Source of the DNA: Catonia carolina
Taxonomy: Eukaryota > Arthropoda > Insecta > Hemiptera > Achilidae
Direction of reading: 5' to 3'
Assembly (NCBI GenBank): GCA_035578175.1
Contig: JAQMRL010000006.1
Location: 55,035,001-55,099,000 of the forward strand
Length of the DNA: 64,000 bases
Made by a program: the position numbers and the translations under genes. The notes under the pieces were generated by a model. That model did not search any database. It was not told where the DNA came from and saw nothing but the letters and a program-made list of their open reading frames with translations. Numbering within the stretch: the stretch's first letter is position 1; each line of letters opens with the position of its first letter. Shown one piece after another: positions 1-11,341 of the stretch.

Positions 1-556
1 GCTATACAAAAAATGTTTGAAGTAATAGTTGTAGAATTTTAAATTCTCTACAACTTTTATTTAATACATTTTTGCGGTAAAATGCATATTAAAGTCGCAA
101 TCTTAATAAAACAATTTTTTTACTAGAAAACAGCCTCACCAAGAATTTCAGCAAACATGGCGCCTACCCTATCATGTAGAGCATAAAAAATTTAGTAAGT
201 GAGGCGATTTAAAAAAAATTGTAGGTGCCGTTTTCGGGAAATTCGCAAAAAAGTGAAATATGATACGAATAAATTACTACTTCCGGTTGACCGATTTTGA
301 TGAAAATGTTCGTGTCGGGTCCTCTAGTGGTGTGTAACTTAAGTTTCAAGTTGTAAGTTCGTACGATGTTCCGTTCTTGAGATATTCTGTTCACACACAC
401 ACACACACACAGACCAATCGCTAAAATCATGTTTTTTTCGGTTCAGGGGGTCTTAAAACGTGTAGATCCGGTGAAAACTCGATCGATTTCGAAAAATCGA
501 CTTGTAAACAATACTTTCCTTCCTATATATTCATATAAGCAACGGAAAGTAAAAAA
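1..556 (-). mobile_element. R1 element (Helentron/DINE-1-like), cut by window edge
   Basis: Minus-orientation copy of the abundant R1 family; only its 5' part is present because the window begins inside it. It carries the family landmarks: the segment related to ggcgcctaccctatc near 160, the fixed-site (CA)n tract at 391-410 and a degraded 5' terminus (gcaacggaaagt) near 540. Confidence 0.75.
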
Positions 557-733
557 GTACCCTTGAGTTTCATTTGCTTCTGATTAATCAAAACAAAATG
601 GCGGAATAAGAAAATAATATCAAAAATGAACAATAATCTTGTGGGTAAAACCAAATATATTTACATTAGGATTTAGATAAAAAAAATGTAACTGACTGGA
701 GACAGATATGCATCAATTTTAACTAATCACATT

Positions 734-826
734 GTGGAAATTTTAACACGTTAAAACCACCGCTAAGGTACCAAAACCTAATTAATGACCAAGCTGTCGA
801 TGCGACTTGAAAATAAACTAAAAAAA
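734..826 (+). repeat. S3 SINE, 3' part
   Basis: Matches the 3' body of the S3 family at 40743-40918 (aaattttaacacgttaaaacc ... gcgactt, then an aaataaac-type tail). The tRNA-like head is missing. It lies inside the remnant of the TTAA-type element described at 827-2013. Confidence 0.65.
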
Positions 827-2013
827 ACTATTTTGAATATTTTTAGTGTTGGAACGATTTCTGTTTTTATGAACTCAATAACAATTAATTTTTAACAGGA
901 AATTGTATTTGTCTGTAACTTTGAAATTTTGATCGCCAATGACTGGCTTACGCCTTCCAGTTTTCGAAATAGGGCTGGCACTTTTTGTACACCCATATTC
1001 AAATTAAATGGCACTTTAAATCAACTTTTAATTTCTCTTGCGCATATGAATATATAGGAAGGAAAGTATTGTTTTTATGTCGATTTTTTGAAATCGAGTT
1101 TTCACCGGATCTACACGTTTTCAGACCCCCTGAACCCAAGAAACATGTTATTAGCGACTGGTCTGTGTGTGTGCGTGTGTGTGCGAACAGAATATCTCAA
1201 GAATGGAACCTCGTAAGAACTTGAAACTTGAAGTTAGACACCACTACCGGACCCGACACAAACATTTCCATCAAAATCGGTCAACCGGAAGTAGTAGTTT
1301 ATTCGTGTCAATTTTCACTTTTTTGCGATTTTCTCAAAAACTGGTCTTACGATTTTTTTAAAAATCGCCTGGTTTACTAAATTTTTTATGCTCTACAAGA
1401 TAGGGTAGGCGCCATGTTTGCTGAAATTCTTGGTGAGGCTGTTTTCACGTAAAGAAATTTTTTTTTTAAGATTGCGGCTTTAATAAGCATTTTGGCGCAA
1501 AAATGTATTAAAAAAAATTTGTAGAGAATTTAAAACCCCACAACTTTTATTTCAACGTATCTTTTGTATAACGCTTGGTTTAGCGGTAATTAACGATTTT
1601 CTGTTTTTTTCTCACGAAAACGTGTGAAAAATCTATTTTTTAAAGATTTGGGCCTTAGTATGCATTTTACGACAAAAGTGTATATAATCAAGTTTATAGT
1701 AAATTAAAACATCTATAACTTTTATTTAGAAAATTTTTCTCTGCAGAGCCTAATTTATCGTAAAAGAGTGATTTTCAAACTATTTGTAAGCCAAACTGAG
1801 TATTTGTAAGCCAAACTGAGGTAGATTTTCATTTTTGCGTCTTCCACTTATGATAAAAATTAGTTTACGTTTATTGAGGTTAGTTTTTTTGTTTATTTCT
1901 AACGTTTTATTACTAATGTTAGATTATATTGTTAATTAGTTGCATTGGCAAGAGAAAGTTGTGCGAGTGTTTCACAACAGATTTTGTAAATATTCTTTCA
2001 GCACTGAAAGGGT
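827..2013 (+). mobile_element. piggyBac-like element remnant split by an R1 copy
   Basis: Segments 827-1029 and 1986-2013 are colinear with 40919-41124, a TTAA-type element. The match resumes exactly after the R1 insertion and ends gcactgaaaggGTTAA. The left end is missing. This gives a natural empty site for the R1 copy between them. Confidence 0.6.
1030..1981 (+). mobile_element. R1 element, near full length
   Basis: Near-complete copy of R1. The 5' terminus (aatttctcttgcg, consensus ACTTTCTCTTGCC), the GT tract near 1165-1182, the subterminal inverted repeat ggcaagagaaagt at 1947-1959 and the 3' hairpin segment are all present. A 22-base internal tandem duplication occurs at about 1778-1821. 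T4 tracts flank it, and the empty site at about 41095 has a single T4. Confidence 0.75.
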
Positions 2014-2446
2014 TAAATTATCTACCGAATGATTAAATTAAAGATTTTTATAGTTGTACAATTTGGCTGCGAGAGTACTGATTGATTGTCGTTAAGAATG
2101 CTTTCAAGTGTGAGTGAGGTAGTATTAAAAATCGAGTAAGTTTGGAAGTTTTTTTATTAACAGTTGACGTACTCATTACGACCAATTACTTTCTTCCATT
2201 AATATTTAAACTCACATAACGTCAGAGTAAGAATGAAATAACGAGAACTCCCGTCATTCATTAGCTAGAATGTTATTTATTTATCTTACGGGAATCGCAC
2301 CACTGTGAATTGATGAAATGGGTTAATAAATTAATAATAAATCTTCTGATTTTAAGAACTCTTTATCGGACCCTCTATCAATAGAACATGAAATGAAAAC
2401 TAAATTAACCTTCAAGTTAATAAATAAATTACTATTTCTTTTCAAC
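2014..2446. other. No recognised feature
   Basis: AT-rich sequence without an open frame, repeat match or RNA signature that I recognise. Confidence 0.5.
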
Positions 2447-2555
2447 CCTAATGTGTGTATGTTGCAATCTGTTCAATTAATGAAAAATAAGCAACCCCCA
2501 TGACCCAATGAAATGAGGATGATATGTATGATGTGTAAATGAGGTGAAGTCCTGA
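2447..2555 (-). repeat. S1 SINE, 3' fragment
   Basis: Matches the last part of the S1 family (ttgcaatctgttcaatt ... ccatgacccaatga) in minus orientation. The tRNA-like head and most of the body are missing, and the sequence runs straight into an R1 fragment. Confidence 0.6.
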
Positions 2556-2625
2556 GAGAGTTCCAAGTTTAAACTTCGTACAGTATTCCGTTCTTGATAC
2601 ATTTTGCTCTCTCTTTCTCGTCCTC

Positions 2626-2681
<56 letters not shown>

Positions 2682-3366
2682 ACGCGCACACACACAGACC
2701 AATCACTAAAAACGTGTTTTGTTTGTTGATTTTGATGAACATGTTTGTGTCGGGTCCTGTAGTGGTACCTTACTTAAGTTTCAAGTTTCAACTTTTTACG
2801 ATGTTCCGTTCTTGAGACAGTGTTCAGACACACTGACAGACCAATCGCTAAAAACATGTTTTTTTTGGGTTCAGGGGATCTGAAACGTGTGTATCCGGTG
2901 AAAACTCGATTTTGAAAAATCGACATGAAAATAATTTCCTTCCCATTGTTCATATCTGCCCATAACAGACAGGTGGAGTGTCAAATTATTTACACTCTAT
3001 GTAATCTTTGCAAGGCTAAAATAAATAGTTATGTATCTTATCACATTGTCAGCCATATGATTAAAGCATTCAAGAACAGAAGAGGTAGAGGTTTAAAAGA
3101 TCAGAGTTATCTCCTGTAAAAGTAATGAATTTCATTATACAGCCAGACCCTGTGGTGAATGAAGTGAAGGTGTCATTTGCAGAGTTGAAAAATATGTGCT
3201 TTTCAGAGGGCCCGGCATGCTGATAAGCGTAGTTTTCGACTCAGTGAGGAAGTTAATTGTAAACCACCTTACTCCTCATTTTACTTCAAACCAGCCTTTC
3301 GGCTGATGACCTAAACAACAACAACGTATTCATGTAGGCAAGAGAAAGTAAAAATTTATCAAAATT
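2556..3366 (-). mobile_element. R1 element, 5' part, with internal duplication and S4 insertion
   Basis: Minus-orientation R1 fragment. The usual GT/CA tract is replaced by a long (CT)n tract at about 2631-2679. The block ending at the CA tract is present twice (about 2560-2705 and 2720-2850), the same kind of internal tandem duplication seen at 11460-11760. The R1 5' end resumes at 3326-3362 after an S4 SINE. Confidence 0.65.
2955..3324 (+). repeat. S4 SINE-like element
   Basis: Nearly complete S4 copy starting tctgcccataacagacaggt and ending in the (AAC)n tail. It contains the conserved body cagccagaccctgtggtgaa. It is inserted in the 5' end of the surrounding R1 copy. Confidence 0.75.
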
Positions 3367-3467
3367 CTATAGTGCTGTGGTTCTGTATTTCAAATTTTTT
3401 TAACTCGAATTAATTCCATATTTTCCTACATGGTTCCGAGTTGTGGACATTAAGCTGTATTTATACA

Positions 3468-3527
3468 TTTTTTACGTTGGCAAGAGGAAGTCTTGTGAGT
3501 GTTTCATACGTGATTTTTTGTAAAAAA
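3468..3527 (+). repeat. R1 3' terminal remnant
   Basis: Only the subterminal repeat (ggcaagaggaagt) and the hairpin-containing 3' end of R1 are recognisable. Confidence 0.5.
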
Positions 3528-4046
3528 AATGTAAATGAAGAAGATATTTATTATTTTGTTTACTTCTATTGGTATCGGAAATGAAATTTGTATTGAAGAG
3601 GATTAAAACTCGTAATCATCTAGGTGGAGTCTTAAACACTTACCTCTGCGCCACTAACTGATTAATAATTCTCTGTTGACTATACGCTTTTAGACCGGGA
3701 TTACTAACTTTTCATACAATTTCCTCTGGAACTTTAACCAAACAAAAATAATCTATTTCATTAGTTATATATTCGAAATTTTAGTTTTCATTTTAATAGG
3801 CTTGTTATCACAAAGGTATTTTCTGAAGTAGACAACGGAACAGCGAGTTGTGTTTATCATAAATTTAAGCGGTAGATTTGTAGATTATGGATGAAAATAG
3901 ATCAACCTAACAATTGTGTAGCTTTTACTCAACGTATATTTCAGTATTAATATAAATGTATACTGTCGGTTCAGAAATAAAATTTAAAGTTCTTAATTTG
4001 ATTCCCGAAAAGTTATAAACATTCTTTTAACATTATTTATTAAAAA
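3528..4046. other. No recognised feature
   Basis: AT-rich, non-coding by eye. At its right edge (4047-4083) is a minus-strand R1 3' end (aaaaatctggtgtgaaata), facing the + strand end at 3468-3527. Confidence 0.45.
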
Positions 4047-4133
4047 TCTGGTGTGAAATACTCACACGATTTTCACTTGCCAGTGTAAATAATAACACAT
4101 GTAATAACCTATGTTTAATCATTGGTAAACAAT

Positions 4134-4529
4134 GTTGTTGTTTAAGTCATCAGCCGAAAGGCTGGTTTGAACCTGTAGAGGTTTTACTACGTAAAACGAA
4201 GTGTAAGGTGGTTTACCATTGACTTCCTCACTGAGTGGAAAAGTACGCTTATCAGCATGCCGCGCCCTCTGAAAAGCACATATTTTCCACTTTGCAAATG
4301 ACACCTTAACTTCATTCATCACAGGGTCTGGCTGTATAATGAAATTCATTACTTTCAGAGAAGATAATTCTGGTTAGTGTCTTTTACACCTCTACCTCTT
4401 CTGTTTTTAAATGATTCAGTCATTTAATTGGCTGACCACGTGATAAGAAACAGAACTATTTATTTTAGCCCTGCAACGAACAGATTGAGTATAAATAATT
4501 TGCAACTCTACCTGTCTGTTATGGGCAGT
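4134..4529 (-). repeat. S4 SINE-like element, full length with target duplication
   Basis: Complete S4 copy in minus orientation. A perfect 10-bp target-site duplication GGTAAACAAT flanks it (4124-4133 and 4530-4539), so its ends are defined: the (GTT)n tail complement on the left and the head atgggcagt on the right. The sense strand holds an open frame beginning MNFIIQPDPVMNEVKV, shared with other S4 copies. Confidence 0.85.
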
Positions 4530-4559
4530 GGTAAACAATATAAAATGAAAAACATAACC

Positions 4560-4915
4560 TACGAGGGTGTATTGAAAAGTAATGCCTCAATGCTATAACT
4601 TTATTAGTAATGGGTGTATTGTTTACATTGTTTACATATTAGTGTGAAATGATAGATTAAACTGTCCCCTACTTACCAATATTATCACTTTGGCTCTTTT
4701 CTGTTATTCCCCCCCCCCCCCAGCATAATTTTTCACATTTTGTCGATATTTCGTATGTATTCTTACAATACTTTTAACGATAAAAACAGGAAAAAAAATT
4801 TGAAAAAAAATCAGACGAGGTGTGGCTATTAAATAACGAGACTGACGTTATAAGAAATTTTATTTTAATTTTATACATAATCACTTATTGTCACCTTCAA
4901 TATACACTTTATTGG
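4560..4915. mobile_element. Two mariner terminal remnants
   Basis: At about 4561-4590 a sequence like a mariner terminal repeat (acgagggtgtattgaaaagt) stands alone. At 4815-4911 the outermost ~95 bases of the mariner at 24571 (cgaggtgtggctattaaata) are followed by a break into R1. A poly-C run at about 4710-4722 separates them. No transposase sequence remains. Confidence 0.6.
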
Positions 4916-5032
4916 TTTCTCTACAGAGCCTAGTTTAGCGTGAAAGAGTGATTTTCCATATTTTTAAGCCAAACTGAGGTTGATTTTCATTTTGCGTCTT
5001 TCACTTATGATTAAAATTAGGTTATGTTTATT

Positions 5033-5349
5033 TTTTCCTAATTTGTGTACGTTGCAATCTGTTCAATTCAGAACAATAAGCAACCCCATGACCCAATGAG
5101 ATGAGGATGATGTGTATGACGTGTCAATGAGGTGTAGTCTTATACAGACTCAGGTCGACCATTCCTGAGAGAGTATGGTTAATTGAACCCCAACCATCAA
5201 AGTACACCGGTAACCACTGTCTAGCATTCAAATCCGTATAAAAGTAACTACCTTTACTAGGATTCGAACCTGGAACCTTCGTCTCCGAAAAACACCTGTT
5301 AAACAGCTGATTTTGGCGACGACTTTACCTCTAGACCAACCCGGTGGGT
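5033..5349 (-). repeat. S1 tRNA-derived SINE (minus)
   Basis: Full-length S1 copy. On its sense strand the head has an A-box-like ggttggtctagaggtaaag and a B box ggttcgaatcc (here on the minus strand near 5257-5267), separated by a palindromic insert around acagctgatttt. It is flanked by an 11-bp duplication TTATGTTTATT (5022-5032 and 5350-5360). Confidence 0.85.
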
Positions 5350-5361
5350 TTATGTTTATTG

Positions 5362-5693
5362 AAACCCACCGGGTTGGTCTAGAGGTAAAGTGTACGCCAA
5401 AATCAGCTGCTTAACAGCTGATTTTCGGAGACGAAGGTTCCTGGTTTGAATCCTAGTAGAGGTAGTTATTTTTATACGGATTTGAATGCTAGACAGTGGC
5501 TACCGGTGTACTTTGATGGTTGGGGTTCAATTAACCATATTATCTCAGGAATGGTCAACCTGAGTCTGCACAAGACTACACCTCATTTGCACGTCATACA
5601 CATCATCCACATCTCATATGGTCATGGGGTTGCTTATTGTTCTGAATTGAACAGATTGCAAACGTACACACATAAAGGATTACAAAAAAAAAA
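5362..5693 (+). repeat. S1 tRNA-derived SINE (plus)
   Basis: Second full-length S1 copy, head to head with the previous one. It was inserted into the 3'-side target duplication of that copy: GTTTATTG occurs at 5354-5361 and 5694-5701. It ends with attacaaaaaaaaa. B box ggtttgaatcc near 5443-5453. Confidence 0.85.
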
Positions 5694-5829
5694 GTTTATT
5701 GAGGTTAGTTTTTTGTTTATTTCTAATGTTTTATTACTAATGTTAGATTATATTGTTTAAATTATTTGCATTGGCAAGAGAAAATTTTGTGTGTGTTTCA
5801 CACCAGATTTTTTACTTGGTGAGACACGC

Positions 5830-6820
5830 GGTTCCAAACACAGGCTTCATCTTTAATTTTACTTATTGTTATGTTGGTAACCCGAGAAAAAGCGCGGGAA
5901 ATATTAGTAATAGTTTGTGAGTTCATAAGGTAAGGTTATAAAATGTTTAGATTTATAATATCGTTAACCGTAATAAACCAGAATAAAGTATCTGCAAGAA
6001 TAATAGTTGGTTGCAAAAATATAATAATAATAACAAATGATGCAGTAATGAAAATAATAATGTTATACAATAATAGTAAGACAATCTGGCAACACCGCTT
6101 ATTTCTCTCTCACCTTTATTTTAAGTTGGGAGATGCATGCAGTCTTGGATTTTAAATTGCGTTATAGGATAGGTAGAAGTTTTAAGGTGCGAGTATGCTG
6201 AAAAAGGAGGGATAGTCTTTGTAAGAGATTATGTCTAAGTTGTCCGATAGAGAAGGAGAATGATAGGCGAGGGGGGTTTTAAGAATAGCAAATATCTGGT
6301 CAGGCAGCAGTGTCCCTGTGCCCCGGTCTGGAATGCGGTTATCCTTCCAATACGATACTTCGTCGGAACCAAAGAAGGTGAGCGATTCTTTCTTTCATTC
6401 AAACCCTCCCCCCACTCTAATTCTCTCTCTTATTCCGCCACTCCTTTTATCATCTTCCTGCATTCTCTTAACGCCATCTCTCATCTTTCTCTAACTTATA
6501 TCATTACTGATTTTTCTTTCTCTTTCTTTTCTCTGATCTTTAATATGCGTCTTATGAAATGTACTCTACTCTTCCACAGATGGTAAAGATCGGATCAAAT
6601 TCCTCTTACGCACGCGTAACCACATGCTTGCACAAATACATACTTGTGCATATTGTATACTGTAATCTACATACCATATTGTTCTTGTAATTTGACCTCT
6701 TGTCTACTTCAGCGTTCTTTAATAGTTTATTACTCTTTTAGTTGTTAATAAAACAATTTATATTTTGTTTACAACACATTGTTTTGTGTTTACCTATGTT
6801 TAGTTACTTTTTTTGTTATT
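5830..6820. other. No recognised gene; includes a GC-richer patch
   Basis: No coding homology recognised. A less AT-rich patch at about 6230-6376 ends caaagaaggtgagc, which looks like a splice donor, followed by a C/T-rich stretch (6377-6500). This might be an untranslated exon, but nothing else supports it. Confidence 0.35.
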
Positions 6821-7090
6821 TTTTGTAATCCCTAATGTGTGTACGTTGCAATCTGTTCAATTCAGAACAATAAGCAACCCTATGACCCAATGAGATGAGG
6901 ATGATATGTATGACGTGTAAATAAGGTATATTATTGTACAAACTCAGGTGGACCATTCCTGAGAGAGTGTGGTTAATTGAACCCCAACAATCAAAGTACA
7001 CCGGTAACCACTGTCTAGCGTTCAAATCCATATAAAAGTAACTATTATACCTTTACTAGGATTTGAACCATGAATCTTCGTCTCCTAGTT
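6821..7090 (-). repeat. S1 SINE, 5'-truncated
   Basis: Minus-orientation S1 body with the B-box region (aggatttgaacc on this strand) near 7060; the sequence breaks off before the A box. The tail side is ttttttgtaatccc. Confidence 0.75.
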
Positions 7091-7515
7091 ACATAGACTA
7101 TACAACACAAAAATACTTACATGTAATACGTAATTCTTTGCATTATAACTATTGTTTAACGATTTAAAAAAAAACTTGAAGACATGGCTTACTCTACTAG
7201 TACTGTTTTCACCTATCCCACTACTGTGCACTAATATTATTCCCCTACTGCCTCCGGTCCTGCTGTTAATCATCCCTGACACTACTACTAATATCACAGA
7301 GTGACCGTTTGCAAGGTAACTCTTCCCCAAAACTAACTAACTGGTAACTTTATTACCATAAATATCGGTTTAAGGGTTAAAAACAGTTTTCAATCCCTTA
7401 CGAGTATTTTTCTAATAGTTAAAAAATAATTTTTTAGGTTCACTATACGTAACATCACCAAATTTTAGCCATATAGCTCCTATGTAACTACGTAATCTGA
7501 AAATATTGCTAAAAT
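7091..7515. other. No recognised feature
   Basis: AT-rich sequence; nothing recognised on either strand. Confidence 0.45.
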
Positions 7516-7868
7516 AATCGTAAGAGCCGTTGTTGAGAAAATCACAAAAAAGTGAAAAATGACACGAATAAACTACTACTTCCGGTTTACCGATTTTGAT
7601 GAAAATGTTTGTATCGGGTCCTCTAGTGGCACCTAACTAAAGTTGTAACTTGAAACTTAGGTTACTAAGTTTCAAGTTACAACTTCGTACGATTTTCCGT
7701 TCTTGAGATATTTTGTTCACACACAGATCAATCGCTAAAAACATATTTTTTGGGTTCAGGGGGTCTAAAAACGTGTATATCCGGTGGAAAATCGATTTCG
7801 AAAAATTGACATGAAATCAATAATTTTCTTCGTGCATATTATTCATATAGGCAAGAGAAAGTAAAAAT
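7516..7868 (-). mobile_element. R1 element, 5' part
   Basis: Minus-orientation 5' third of R1, from the gagaaaatcacaaaaaagtg region to the terminus ggcaagagaaagtaaaaa. The CA tract is reduced to cacacaca. A short inverted duplication of the ttaagtttcaag block is visible at about 7638-7680. Confidence 0.7.
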
Positions 7869-8436
7869 GTTCTGTCAAGTAAAAGAATCTCCTGCCAAGT
7901 TTAAATCAAATGAGTCGATGTTAAATATTTTATACAGTACATTCTTTATACAGCCTTCCTTTATAAACCAAGAGGAATCCTTTATAAACCTATAATTTTT
8001 GTCGGTAGTTATTGGTTTTTCCGTTGTCAAGTGGCCTAGAGACATTGCCTAGAACCATCTCACACCTAAGCGTTAACTCCTACACACGATATGCCGTAAG
8101 CCAATAACTTTAAACGCCGTATGGAATTCTTTTTATTAAAAATATTCTGGAGAGCTAGAAATAGAGGAACACAGAATTTCTCTTATAAATTTCTGTTCTT
8201 TCTCATGACTTAATGTTCTTAATACATTTATTGCTAATTCATTAGTATTAGTATTTGACATTCTACCCAACAAAAATTCGATTTATTTAAACTTCTTATA
8301 TGTATGAATGTATTTTTTGGTTGTATAAAATCGTATTAATGTTTACTGATAAATATTGTAACACTTAATCCTAGGTTGTTTCGGGTTGTGGGTATAATAA
8401 ATCATAAACCAACTTTCTTTAAACTTATAACAATTG
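7869..8436. other. No recognised feature
   Basis: AT-rich; nothing recognised. A direct repeat of tcctttataaacc occurs near 7968-7990. Confidence 0.45.
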
Positions 8437-8829
8437 TATTGTTTAAATCAACAGCCGAAAGACTGGTTTAAACCTCTAGAGGTTTTACTGAGTAAAATGA
8501 GGTGTAATGTGGTTTACCATTGTCTTTCTCACTGAATGGAAAAGTACGCTTATCAGCATGCCGGGCCCTCTGAAAAGCACATATTTTCCTTTCTGCAAAT
8601 GACACTTTCACTGCATTCACCACAGGGTCTGGCTGTATAATGAAATTCATTACTTTCAGAGGAGATAACTCTGATTAGTGTCTTTTAAACCTCTACCTCT
8701 TCTGTTCTTAAATGATTCCGTCATTTAATTGGCTGACCATGTGATAAGGAACAAAACTATTCATTTTAGTCCTGCAACGAACAGATTGAGTGTAAATAAT
8801 CTGACACTCCACCTATCTGTTATGAGCAT
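8437..8829 (-). repeat. S4 SINE-like element, full length
   Basis: Minus-orientation S4 copy from its tail complement to the head (ctatctgttatgagcata). The sense frame MNFIIQPDPVVNAVKVSF is open, as in other copies. Confidence 0.8.
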
Positions 8830-8834
8830 AAATT

Positions 8835-9045
8835 TAAGTTAAAGAAAATATAAAATTACAACTTTTATTTTAGAATTTTTTTCCACAGAACTTTGTTTGG
8901 CGACAATTAGTGATTTTCTATATTTTTAAGTACAGTACTATGGAGGTTCATTTTGCGCCATTCACTCATGATTAAACATAGGTTATATTGTTCATTAATG
9001 GCATTGGCAAGAGAAAGTCGTGTGGATATTTCATTCCAGATTTTT
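8835..9045 (+). mobile_element. R1 element, 3' part
   Basis: The last ~200 bases of R1 (acaacttttattttagaa to cattccagattttt), diverged but with the subterminal ggcaagagaaagt at 9005-9017. Confidence 0.65.
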
Positions 9046-9263
9046 GCTGTAAGTTTTCTTTTAAGGGGAGATTGTATAATGGTCTTAACTCAAAATTTCG
9101 ATTTTCTGGTTTTTTATGTTTTTCAAAAGTTTAGGCCTGGATCTACCAGTAAAACATTTAATTACATACGTCAAAAAAATAAAGTTTTTATCAGGTTTAC
9201 ACAGAAAAATTATCATGTTACGAAGAACTAATATTTTTTCATAATTTTATACTGCTTTTATTT

Positions 9264-9424
9264 GCCGGCCGCATTGGCGTAGTTGGTAACGTGCTCGCCT
9301 CTCATCATTCGGTCTTGGGTTCGAATCCCATTCAGCACCGGCATATTTTCGTACGTTACAAAAAATCATTTCATCCTTCACCGTCTGCATTAGCAGTAAT
9401 TGCAGAACAGTCAGACGTTAACCC
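9264..9424 (+). repeat. S2 tRNA-derived SINE
   Basis: tRNA-like head with A box tggcgtagttggtaac and a perfect B box gggttcgaatccc at 9317-9329, then a body ending cagtcagacgttaa. A poly-C run (about 9421-9433) replaces the usual tail. It is not a functional tRNA: the family repeats at 21444, 32419, 41323 and 59857 with the same non-tRNA body. Confidence 0.8.
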
Positions 9425-9440
9425 CCCCCCCCCAAATCCT

Positions 9441-9928
9441 TGTTTTAGTGCAAAGAGAATTTTAGTTTTTAAAATATCTGCATCAGGGTGTTTAATATTC
9501 TCAGCTTTTGGTTTAGCTTTCTAAACAACTGTTAATGGGAAATATACTTGTTTGTGTACATATTGTTTTTGAATTGTGCCTTTATGTTTCTTACCTTTTC
9601 CCGTAAATTTAGATTTTTAACACTAAGGTACATTTTTCTCAGAAACCAATAAACCTACCAGGCTGAAATTTTTACCAGTTAATTATCTTGTATATCCACA
9701 TATATCGACATTTTTATGACTTCCATAGAAGCTCCAAAAATTAGTAATACGCAAAACACGTAGAAAAGAATTTGTAAACATTTTATGTTATTCGTAATTT
9801 TTAAAAAGAATGGTATGGCCCAAAGATTAAATTGAAAAAAATGTCAGTAACTCGAGAAGAAACCCGACTGCTATAGTGTGTAAAGTTTCATTTTCCTATC
9901 TTTTAGCAATCCTGTGCAAAATGTACCT
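9441..9928. other. No recognised feature
   Basis: AT-rich; nothing recognised. Confidence 0.45.
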
Positions 9929-9933
9929 AAAAA

Positions 9934-10862
9934 TCTGGTGTGAAACACTCACACAACTTTCTCTTGCCAGTGCAAATAATTAACAATAAACCTAACATTA
10001 GTAATAAAACATAAGAAATAAACAAAAAACTAACCTCAATAAACATAACCTAATTTTAATCATGAGTGAAAGACACAAAATGAAAATCAACCTCAGTTTG
10101 GCTTAGAAATACGGAAAATCACTCTTTCTCTCTAAACTAGGTTCTCTAGAGAAAAAATCTTTAAATAAAAGTTGTAGATCTTTTAATTTTCTATAAATTT
10201 AATTATATACACTTTTGTCGTAAAATGCATACTAAGGCCGAAATCTTAAAAAAATCGATTTTTCACACGTTTTCGTGAAAAAAAAAACAGAAAATCGCTA
10301 ATTACCGCTAAACTAAGCGTTGTACAAAAAAATGTTTGAAATAAAAAATGTAGGTTTTTTAATTCTCTACAACTTTTATTATATACATTTTTGCTCTAAA
10401 TTGCATATTAAAAGCCGTAATCTTAAAAAAACTATGTTTTTACGTGAAAACAGCCTCACCCAGAATTTCAGCAAACATAACGCCTACCCTATCGTGTAGA
10501 GAATAAAAAATTGAGTAAACCAGGCGATTTTTAAAAAAATCATAGGACTAGTTTTTGAGAAAATCGCAAAAAAGTGAAAAATGACACGAATAAACTACTA
10601 CTTCCGTTTGACCGATTTTGATGAAAATATTCGTGTCGGGTCCGGTAGTGGTATGTAACTTAATTTTCAAGTTTCAAGTTCGTACGATGTTCCGTTCTTG
10701 AGATATTTTGTATATACACACACACACAGACCAATCGCTAAAAACATGTTTTTTGGGTTCAGGGGGTCTGAAAACGTGTAGATCCGGTGAAAACTCGATT
10801 TCGAAAAATCGACATGAAAACAATACTTTCCTTCCTATCTATTCATATAGGCAAGAGAAAGT
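9934..10862 (-). mobile_element. R1 element, full length
   Basis: Complete minus-orientation R1 copy of about 929 bases between tctggtgtgaaacactcaca (3' hairpin end) and ggcaagagaaagt (5' end). Both flanks are A5, i.e. T5 on the sense strand. The CA tract is short (about 10712-10728). Confidence 0.85.
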
Positions 10863-10867
10863 AAAAA

Positions 10868-11336
10868 TAGCAAATTTAACATTGGCGGAAACAAACTTTA
10901 GTCTCCCCTTAATATATTAAATCTTAATAAAAATGATCTAAATTGTCCTTTCACACAATCATTTCTCCTGTTGCCTGCATAAATTACCATCAAAATAGGG
11001 ACGTTAATATGACAGGGAATGTTTGTATACATCTGTACAAATCTAAACATGTGACAGGTAATAGAATCGATGGATTGAGGTATGACGTAACTGTTAAAAG
11101 CGTAGGTGATGGATATGCGGGATGGGAGAAGAGGAGATTATATTCGTGCGTATTTTCATGTACACATTAAGATAATCTAACATTTGTTTAGTAGAGAAGG
11201 CCTAATGTGTAAATTGTGTATTTAAATTATTGATTTCTAAGTCCGTCAAAATTTAAGTAGGCCTAATTAGGTTTCCTGATACCCATTACCTCCAGACATG
11301 AAAATCGACTAAAATTGCCAATATTCTTATGTAAAT
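10868..11336. other. No recognised feature
   Basis: Nothing recognised on either strand. Confidence 0.45.
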
Positions 11337-11341
11337 TTTTA

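Larger units (their letters stand above)
4916..5824 (+). mobile_element. R1 element, 3' part, split by two S1 SINEs
   Basis: R1 3' half (acagagcctagtttagcgtg to cacaccagatttttt). The body is interrupted at 5033 and resumes at 5694. The interruption consists of two S1 copies inserted head to head. Confidence 0.75.

Noticed and set aside
9264..9340. tRNA gene (also at 21444, 32603, 40743, 47764, 59857)
   Set aside because: A and B boxes are present, but the sequences continue into shared SINE bodies, are repeated across the window and lack a proper acceptor stem; they are SINE heads.
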